The position numbers were made by a program, and so were the translations under genes. From positions 8,548,303 to 8,612,302 of the forward strand of contig NC_092581.1 in the NCBI RefSeq assembly GCF_037975245.1: a DNA stretch of 64,000 bases. Direction: 5' to 3'. This document shows, in pieces, positions 55,926-64,000 of the stretch. Source of the stretch: Apostichopus japonicus (taxonomy: Eukaryota; Echinodermata; Holothuroidea; Aspidochirotida; Stichopodidae). Each line of letters opens with the position of its first letter. Position 1 is the first letter of the stretch. The notes under the pieces were generated by a model. It was not told the DNA's origin. It saw only the letters and a list, made by a program, of their open reading frames with translations, and ran no database searches.

Positions 55926-56940
55926 AAACCCATTCTACGGTACCCAACATCGACCATACTGTTATCACATACATGTTTTCTGCACTACGATCATGATCTG
56001 CGCAAGCCTATGTCATTTCATCATCCGTTTAAGGCCTCCGTACAAAACTGTCGCAACGAAACCGATGTCCGCGCTGCATTGCGCATTGCAGATTTCCTAT
56101 AGTTCTCTCTGTCCAGTGTCTTTGTAGTAAGCACTAAGAGTTTGAAATACCAGTACGGTCCTCAACCTGCCTGAACACGTCAGCCAAAGTTGGCTCAGTT
56201 CTACTAGATATTGACGGGCGTGGACAATTGTCAGTTAAAGGGTGTGAAGACTCGCGTAAAAAGAAACGTCTAATGCCGCTAATTTGACCTAGTTTCGAGT
56301 GAGGGGTAACAGAAGTGTTAAACACCACCATCGATCCCAGAATATGCACACACAGCTTGCTACCGTCGGTAATTAGACACTAGTGTACAGTCAGTACATA
56401 CAGCTCCGGTCAATACCCACAGCACAGTATACAAACGATACAGGGATGGACATCTCAGGTCCAGCTAAAGATAACAATTAAGGTATCACGTTTCATTACT
56501 GTCTGCATTTTGTTGCGACACAAATAAAACGTCACTTGCAAGCAACAGCAAGTTAACTTTTTTAGATGGCCGCACAGTTTGGGACGAGTCTTCAATGCCT
56601 TTAACTTAAAGAGTCAGAATTAGCCCCTCCTCCATCCCCTCCCGCTGCAAAACAAATTTACGCTGAGGTGACTGTGTATGTATAGGATGTTGGTTATTAA
56701 AGAATATATAACCTTCAGGGAGCTTGTACTTGGTAGGTCGATGATCCATATCAATAAAAGAACCCTGTTGTTGGTGAAGGCTCAAAACTCATTTGAGGCC
56801 AATACAGCCCAACCTGTGAACAACCTACAAACATGATGTATCCAAACTATCAATTTGAAATCAAAGCCCTAACAAAATATCTCCTATGGGCAAGGAATCA
56901 CTAAGTCTTTGACTTTCTGTACGGCCGTATGTTCACTCTA
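55926..56940. other. No supported gene
   Basis: Two overlapping short frames (55881-56102 on +, 56134-56349 on -) have balanced composition but no recognised motif or splice context. Confidence 0.4.
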
Positions 56941-56944
56941 AAGA

Positions 56945-59335
56945 ACCAAGTGCTGAAAATAGCAATAGAGTGTTATTTTGCAGCACTTTCCAAGAGCCCT
57001 GAGAGGGACAGCACCCTAAGTGCTATAAACAGCACTCTCAAAGGTGCTAACTATACCAGCACCTGAAAAGTGCTACAACAGTTCCGCACTTTAAGTGCTA
57101 CCACCAGCACTGGAAAGAGCAAATATAGCACCTGTAAGTGCAAGTCATTAGGTCAGTATTAGGGTCTACCGAGCACCACTAAACTGTAGAATCTGTATCA
57201 CTTGCAAAATATGGAATGCAAAGGGTAGGTCAAAACACGGCATCTCCTGAATGAAATTAAAGGGAACACCTTCGTTTTTTTTCGTTTTTATTATTGCTTC
57301 CTGAACTTGAGAAATAAAAATTCATGAGTTAGACTTACCATATATTGTAGACAGATTATCTTAAGTATCTCAGCTCTCAAAGTTTCAAACTCTTTGAAAC
57401 TTGTAACATAACTTTTGCTGGTAGTGGTTTAGTGATGTCATAAACTTGCTTCAAGAATATATATATATATTATATATATATATTTTTTTTACAAAACTTG
57501 CTTACCATAAACAAAAGATTTTGGAATATTGTTTTCTGAAGAGTATATGCATTTCATCTCTTGACCATATATATTTCTTAACAATTTTTTTTTTAACAAA
57601 CTTTAGTATGAGAGTATCATGAATAAACATGCTTCAAGTGGCTAAGCCCTTTAGTTCTCTCCAGATTTACTATCAAAATGTAAGGGCGTTGACCAGAAGT
57701 GTCAGAGGAAATCCATGCAGAGTGTTCTAGCCTAACTTTATGTTTACATTTAGCCATGGATGTTACAATGTTCAAACATGATATTAATTTACTGTATTAG
57801 TAATGAGTGGTATGGACAGGAGATGGGACTATGCACCGCTAAAATCCAGTAAAATCCAGATTCCAACTGTATAAGATCTCAGATTGGACAAAACTTAAAT
57901 TTAAAAAAAAAAAAACATTTTTGATCACCCAATGAGGCTTTGTTACAATGGTCCCTTATTTTGGACAACATTTTTCAAACCTTTTCACTCCACTCTTTTC
58001 ATGAAGTCAAATGAAAATAACACCAACTTGATCACCAAATGGGGCAAACATAAACTGAAACATAACACTGAATATCCTCTAACAGTCGAAATGAATGTAT
58101 TAAAACATGATAAAAGGCAAAAGTAACAGTGACAACACCCAATCAAGACTAAGTTAGGTAAACCTAGCTCCAAAAGGGCGAGCTAGTACTTGACATATTG
58201 TGAGTCATTAATTATTAATGAGTAATTGTGAGTGGCTGTGGCTGAGATCTGGTGCAAGCAGTATCCCTCCCATGTTTATAAGCCCAAACTTAAATCATCA
58301 ACTGTACAACCTGAATAACTGGTCAAAACCTGAATTTATCCATCAAAACAAGGTTCATCTGGAGATGATTTTAGAGATATATGTAGGTCTAAGTTGTGTA
58401 GTGGTCAGTTTTGTATTTGTTGACCCTGTGTTGTAGGGCCCTATATTTCTGTTAATGTCAAAAATCCAACTACACTTTAGATAATAGCTACATACTGAGC
58501 TCTTAAAGGATTACTAGAATTGAAACTGATCCCAAAGATAAAACATACAGCATGTTTTTCTACTACAAAATGGCCATTGCAACTTAAGAAACGTTAAGAG
58601 AGATCTTGAAAGAGATTAATGCTAGTATTTAACACAATAAATTGTAACATATGCTTGCAAAAAACTTTCTTTAAGACTCTGTGATGGCCACTTGTGCAAA
58701 CATAGTAGTACTAGTAGTAGCACACCTCAATCGAATCACCACTGCTAGCTGGCCTATATAAACGCCCAATCATAAACTTGGCATTTCCCCTAATGTTATA
58801 TCAGAGCGCATGTGGCATCCACATACGTGAATAGACTTATTTAATCAGTGGTAGCATCACTATACGTCAACAGAGCAATTATTTCAAGGGGATTCCCAGC
58901 GTCATCAGCAAAGCTAGGTTATTGAAACCATGAATGATCACTCAAATTTCATAAAAGGTCGCCGTATCAGCTTTCAAATATTACTTACTCCAGAGAATAT
59001 TCACAAATCTCAATTCAGAAACTTACGTCTGCCAATGGAACGTTCGGTACCTTGTCACGTCTAGCGATGCGATATGCAACTATTTAGTTATAACCAATGG
59101 CGTTGTTGTATGTTACTGACGTCACCGCCTTCAGCCAATCAAAAGTTAATACGAAACTTTCGTTTAATACGAAACGTGCAGTGCTCACAAGTCACAACTG
59201 CGGCGATAGCACTGTGGTATGGTGCAAGTTATTTAACACTTGAAGGTTGTACGTTTAGATACTAGCACTTAAAGTGCTAATTGATGACTAGCACCGCGTT
59301 GGATCTGTAAACTAGCACTTCTGTTGTTAGAGAAT
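56945..59335. mobile_element. Putative ~2.4-kb element with AGCACTTAAAGTGCT subterminal motifs
   Basis: The left end region (56945-57145) has about ten copies of AGCACTT, AAGTGCT and AGGTGCT in both orientations. The right end region (59255-59325) has TAGCACTTAAAGTGCTAATT, ACTAGCACCGCG and ACTAGCACTTCTG. Between them lie an AT microsatellite (57459-57486) and AT-rich sequence without a transposase. Exact TIRs and duplication were not resolved, so it may be two separate clusters. Confidence 0.5.
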
Positions 59336-60235
59336 TGCTCATTACTAGGTTGCTCATTGCCCTTTTGTAAATGATGTACTCATCCTTTAAGAAAAGTGAA
59401 TAATAAAGAAAAATACCCCAGCAGCACGGCTAATAAATGAGCAGTGATGTAAGATGTTTGAATAGCTAGCTACCAGACCAAAGTTCAGCACACTGATTCG
59501 AAATATAACAATAACAGAGAACGATCTGCGGAAGGAAGGAGTGCTCCCGCATCCACTCTCAACCCCAATGAATCAGAAGTGTTGAAGTACTTCACTTATA
59601 ATTAACCGGCTTTTGTCATTGACATTATACCGAATACCAAATTATACCAATCTCACCAAAGCAAACACACAAATTCTGAAAAGTACATTTTTTTCTGTTA
59701 CATTTCCTGCATGAATATAAAAATAGCGTTTTTATTAAATAACGGCATGAAAGATACGTATATACGCCCCCCTATTTTTTCCCTGCGGGGATGACGACGA
59801 AGTGTAGATCTACCAGACCAGGTTCACTGTATCCCCTTGTCCTCCTGTATAATACCCGGAATTTGATGCACAATTTGATCAATGGATCTCATCACGGTCA
59901 CCCATATCTCACGTGCACAAAATAATTATATTAATTCTTTCGATTGTGTTGTTAATGCCTACAGGTCACCATTTTAACTGACCAGTACTGCAGATATGTG
60001 CCAGAGTGAGAGAAAGGGAACCTTTAAACTCCGGAAAAGTAAAAAAGGGTTAAATGAGACATAATCGTAACTTTTAGCTACATAAAATACAGTAAAATAA
60101 TATTGAGACCCTGTGACAAATTAGTGCCATTTCATGATACACGTACCTTCTATATAAACCTTCACCTGATCGGCTATACACATTATTATGCACATGTTTT
60201 GTATAGCCATAGTCCAATACACCTGTTTTCTCAAA
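59336..60235. other. No recognisable gene
   Basis: No conserved frames or complete elements seen. Confidence 0.45.
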
Positions 60236-60350
60236 GGTATTCGGTAAGAGTGGGAGGGGGGCCCAGCCCCGTAGACAGCGTGGGGCACGGGGGCCGTGCC
60301 CCCCCCCCCCCGTGCAAGGGTCCGTGCCCCCCTTGTAAAAAGATGGTAAG
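60236..60350. repeat. GC-rich hairpin-forming MITE fragment
   Basis: GGGGGGCCCAGCCCCGTAGAC, GGGGCACGGGGGCCGTGCC and a C-run of about 12 can pair with each other. Composition matches the poly(G/C) cores of the MITEs elsewhere in the window. Confidence 0.6.
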
Positions 60351-60739
60351 AAAAAAAATTGCATGAAATTAAACGAATAAAATTGTTAAAATTTTGTTGT
60401 TTACATGAATTGCAATTTGTTGTTTAGTTTGAAGAATTTAATTTCGGAGATCCCTAACCGCCCGTTCCCACCCACTATAGTATTTCTATGCTGAAACTGC
60501 AAACTCTCAATAGAAGTCCTGTATAGGCTACTGTAATTTTCACCAGGTTCTTCATTCTACTGTAATACATGTAATGCATACAAATAATACGCCCCTTCAC
60601 ACGCGCGTTTCTGTACACCCCTTCACAATACAATCGAAAAGTTGCACATTGATCATACACTCTGGACGCATTGTTGTAAAGTTGTTTTAGTTTGGAGCTT
60701 TTTTTTTTTGGAGCTTAGTTGGACCTAAATACCTACAAT

Positions 60740-61440
60740 ATGGATCGCTTCCTTGTCAGGGGAAAGTCTTCAGCCCCTACTTCTTCCTTAGGATGCCCAT
60801 CAGATCTGGGCAAAGATTTGCCCGAGAAGACCAATTTTAGCGTCATATCCGCCTACAAAATTTGGGACAAGGCACAGATCATTCAATAAGGGGTGGTATG
60901 ATATATACCCATGGATAGAGTATTCAATCTCAACGGACCGGGTTTTTTGTTATGCCTGTAGAAACTTTGCACCAATTAGATCATTAAAAGACAGAACATT
61001 CACCATACAAGGATTTAATCAGTGGAAATCTGCAATGGAGAAGGGGGAGAGTTGCGTTAAGCACAATGGGTCAGAGACTCACCTTCAGGCTATGAACTTG
61101 TGGAGAGAAAGAGATATCCGAAGTCATCAGGGAAGTGGGGTTCATCAGCAACTGTGAGAAGGACAACTGGAGAAAAATAGGTACTATCTTTGCAGTATCT
61201 TTGATGTAATTAAATTTCTTGCCATGAATGAAATGGCATTTCGGGGAAATAACGAAACTGCGGGGAATTGCAAAAGCCGGACGATTTCTTACTCGGGGGA
61301 ATGTTTAAGCAACTTTTGTTGTTCAAAGCAGAAAGTACGGCAAATGCTCTAATTGACGTGATTGAAAAGGCAGGACTAACCTGAAAAGATTATTAGCCAG
61401 TCATATGACGGAGCTAGTGTAATTTCAGGAAGATTGGGTA
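60740..61440 (+). pseudogene. hAT-like transposase fragment (TTF zinc finger / DUF4371)
   Basis: Starts MDRFLVRGKSSAPTSSLG, a start typical of ZMYM1-like hAT transposases. After a one-base frameshift near 60885 it reads SFNKGWYDIYPWIEYSIS, then VFCYACRNF and GFNQWKSAMEKG, HNGSETHLQAM and, in another frame, NRYYLCSIFDVIKFLAMNEM followed by AFRGNNE. These are the TTF-type zinc finger (WYxxYPWIEYS, FCYxCRxF, GFxxWK, KHxxSxxH) and the start of the DUF4371 region. SYDGASVISGRLG near 61400 matches the later (A)YDGASxMSG block. The rest of the catalytic core and the C-terminal hAT dimerisation domain are missing. Several stops make it inactive. Confidence 0.88.
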
Positions 61441-61535
61441 ATTATATTCAATTTATTATATAAAAAAAATGTTAAAATGGCAATAAAATTCCAGGATTTT
61501 CAATAAAAAAGGGCCTGAAGACCAGTACTTATATC

Positions 61536-61796
61536 CAGTGGCGTAGCTAGACTTTTTTTCCAGAGGGGCGAAATTCTCAAAATGTCCGACTTTTCACAGC
61601 GATTTTCCGAATTTTCTTGGACCTTTTTTTCCAGAGGGGGCAAGACATCCAGATTTTCTGATTTTTCTTCGAATTTTCAAGAAAAATGGGCCAAATTAGG
61701 TAAATGTTACCCCTGATTTTCCGATTTAAAAAAAAAAAAAAATCCGCCAGGGGGATTTCCCTCTGCCCCTCCCCACCCCCCTTTCCTACGCCACTG
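61536..61796. mobile_element. hAT-type MITE, 261 bp, perfect 8-bp duplication
   Basis: Ends CAGTGGCGTAGCTAGAC and TTTCCTACGCCACTG. The flanking direct repeat CTTATATC is perfect (61528-61535 and 61797-61804). The interior has two copies of TTTTTTTCCAGAGGGG(C/G) and TTTTC(C/T)GA(A)TTTTC words, and ends C-rich. Confidence 0.95.
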
Positions 61797-61804
61797 CTTA
61801 TATC

Positions 61805-62370
61805 ATAATTAATATCGAAAGAAACTAAGTATGCATCGGACCTCTTAACATTGTGTATTACTCTAATTTAAATATAAAATCGTAGGTCCTACAGAGATAT
61901 TTCATGAGGCACTCACTGTAGAAAAGGTCGGTAGGGTCAAGCCCAAAAAAAAAAATAGTGATTTGCTTTTTTATTTAATACTGAATCCGACTGTCAGTTG
62001 CTTAAGAATGCATATTCTGAATGCATCTCATATGCATGCATTGCATGTCTTTTTTTGCTATACGCTTTTTTTCCCGAGATAAAAATTTACTTTAGGAAGT
62101 GTCAACGATTAATTTTTGGCCAGGCTTGTGACAGTACAATAAAAAGTACAATAGTACAATGTTCTCAACCATTTTCCATGCAATGATGTTTGTTGTTATA
62201 AATACAAGAGCAATCGTTGCATGTGTATCTGTAACTGCATGATATTATATGCGGCTCGTTCTCGAACACAATAATGCATTATATTTATTTTCTCATAAAA
62301 TTATTTGTGCCCCCCCCCCGTGATACTATTGTGCCCCTCCGTGTAAAAAATCCTGGCTACGGGCCTGGGG
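61805..62370. other. No gene; one MITE end
   Basis: A C-run (62312-62321) and ATCCTGGCTACGGGCCTG (about 62351-62368) mark the right end of another MITE. The left partner (CAGGCCCGTAGCCAGGAT) is not present nearby. Confidence 0.5.
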
Positions 62371-63955
62371 GGGGGCTTTGATGGGGGGAGTCCGATCTTC
62401 TAATTGTATGGCTTAGTGGGTCACTACGGTTGTTCCCAAACATACTCGAGACGGAAGCTCACACCACTTCCGGTTTAGAAGTTAAAGAGGGTTAAAGTGC
62501 TAAACTGGACATATTTTCAAACTGAGGCTAAAAGGTATACTGCATGATGTTGGTGCGTAGAAGAGTTTTGACTGAGCAATGCCTTTTTCCAAACTTAAAT
62601 GGTTGGGCTGTTGTTTGGCACGAGGAGAGCTGTTGAAGCTGCAATTTTCCGAGATATCCCTACGAAAACACTTAGGTATGGGGAAGGAGTGTAACTGTAG
62701 CCGTCAATAATTAGGACCGAGTCTTTTACGGAAGGTTGTTCTTTCTTTATTCATCTGGTTTTCTTGTTACCTTCGTGAAAACTACAAATACAAATAATAA
62801 TTATACAAACAACTACAATATGCACATTCGATCGAATACATATACAATAACAAGTGAATATATCATCTATGGTAGTAAGTCTAGCCCATTCAATGATATC
62901 TATAGTCCCATCTAAACTGTCACTAAGTTCTTACGAAAAACAATATTTACTATCTCTGTAATTGAGAGATATACATATTACACAGGAAGCTTTTAGGTCC
63001 GAGCTTAACTTACATCAAAACCAAAAAATAAATTAACGTACCTCTTTGGACTCTTTCATACAAATTTCGGCTCAGTTAAGTACTCTGATAAGGTGTGGCA
63101 AAGATAAATCGTGTCTTAACGAGATGCTCTGTCGGCCTATCTGCACAAATTCAAGGCGCATGTGCACTCTCTCTCTCTCTCTCGAATAATGCCGAGTAGA
63201 TCATCTCGGCCACGTATACAAAACAATTTAAACTAACCATTGTGCGGTACTGTAATGAAGAATTCCACATCTGGGATTATTTACCATGCAGGACAGCACG
63301 AGATTGCTGCCGAGCTCACTAATTATGAATACGAACAGGTTTAAATATCAATGAATAGATTTTACGTATAGAAATTGTGAATCAACCATTACAGGTGCAA
63401 AGTGGCAATGTTATACATACATCACCCTCCATTGAGATATAACACCCTCACACATATCCATTGTACATTAAACATCATGTGATATCCTTTCACTTGCAAA
63501 GTCATTCACATCCAATGTGAGGGTATGTGAGCGAGAGAGGGGGGAGGCATACCCAAAATTGTGTGCTCAGTATGTTCGATAGACATGCTGACGGAGTTAC
63601 AGTGTAAACGCCGGTTTCTATGGACTCCCCTCCCCCTTCCCTCCCAGTGGTCACACTTCAAAGATCAACAGGTTAGTTGTTGTTGTTTTTTCACAAAAAT
63701 AGTAAAGTACAACATTTTCTTCATCACACCTAGTCTTCGACTTTCCTTGTTTCATTCCGTTGCATCTATTCCCTTAAACCAATTTAGCACTCCAAACAAA
63801 TTAAGCGGGAGTTTAGATTGTATAGCAGGCTGAATTGTTTGTCACTTTATCTGAACATTCAATGTGACAGCATCATGGTTTGCTAGTGACCGAAAGAATG
63901 CGATAGCTTTGTGACATAGTTGTCACAACATTAAATGATGTTAAAGCATCACTGG
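62371..63955. other. No recognisable gene; (CT)n tract
   Basis: A (CT)n microsatellite lies at about 63166-63183. A 90-codon + frame at 63561-63833 has no recognised motif. Otherwise plain AT-rich DNA. Confidence 0.45.
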
Positions 63956-63958
63956 CAA

Positions 63959-64000
63959 CAGGGACGTAGCAAAGGCCTGATGATAGGGGGGGGGGGGGGG
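63959..64000 (+). mobile_element. MITE left end, cut by window edge
   Basis: CAGGGACGTAGCAAAGGCCT, then GATGATA and a G-run of at least 13 to the last base. Same start as at 14669 (CAGGGACTTAGCTAAGGCC), so two copies of one family. Confidence 0.7.

Noticed and set aside
1-64000. tRNA, rRNA, snRNA genes
   Set aside because: No cloverleaf with A and B boxes, no conserved rRNA words and no snRNA core was recognised by eye; a covariance-model scan would be needed to exclude them fully.

Overview
The window looks like eukaryotic, repeat-rich nuclear DNA from a marine invertebrate. The AT-rich background, the abundant short DNA transposons with poly(G)/poly(C) runs, the CR1-like LINE, the frequent TAGGCCTA-type words and the large foldback element are all features I associate with echinoderms or a close relative such as a hemichordate. 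This assignment is inference from sequence texture, with no species marker. No rRNA, tRNA or CRISPR signal was recognised, and almost none of the long open frames are genes.

Layout. 0.7-1.8 kb holds a TA-flanked element built from a repeated (G)4TA8CAA motif. 2.1-3.0 kb is a 49-bp minisatellite with 147-bp higher-order structure. 3.8-6.5 kb is a decayed CR1-like LINE with a 362-bp MITE nested in its reverse transcriptase. 7.3-14.6 kb is one intact-looking foldback transposon: 2.4-2.8 kb inverted arms made of ~180-bp tandem units, an outer TIR of about 170 bp, and a perfect 9-bp target duplication. 15-34 kb is a mosaic of hAT-type MITEs, microsatellites, minisatellites, GAA/CTT tracts and perfect hairpins, with one unassigned minus-strand ORF at 21.6-22.0 kb. 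34.0-34.8 kb holds possible degraded coding sequence. 37-43.3 kb is a nested composite of repeats around a 5-kb TA-flanked element.

The only convincing host gene runs on the + strand from about 43.7 to 52.9 kb. Exon-like blocks with good splice sites encode, in collinear order, segments that resemble a family of uncharacterised animal proteins often annotated 'sterile alpha motif domain-containing protein 3-like' (recalled, not searched). One coding exon (49.41-49.88 kb) is split by a 376-bp MITE. Removing the MITE and one copy of its 5-bp duplication restores the reading frame exactly, so this gene was intact before a fairly recent insertion, or the MITE is now spliced out as an intron. An in-frame stop in one exon and a frameshift in the last suggest a decaying or haplotype-specific copy.

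53-60 kb holds several compact elements dominated by one short self-complementary motif each, plus an AGGTCA-rich repeat. 60.7-61.4 kb is a broken TTF-zinc-finger/DUF4371 hAT-like transposase, followed by a hAT MITE with a perfect 8-bp duplication.
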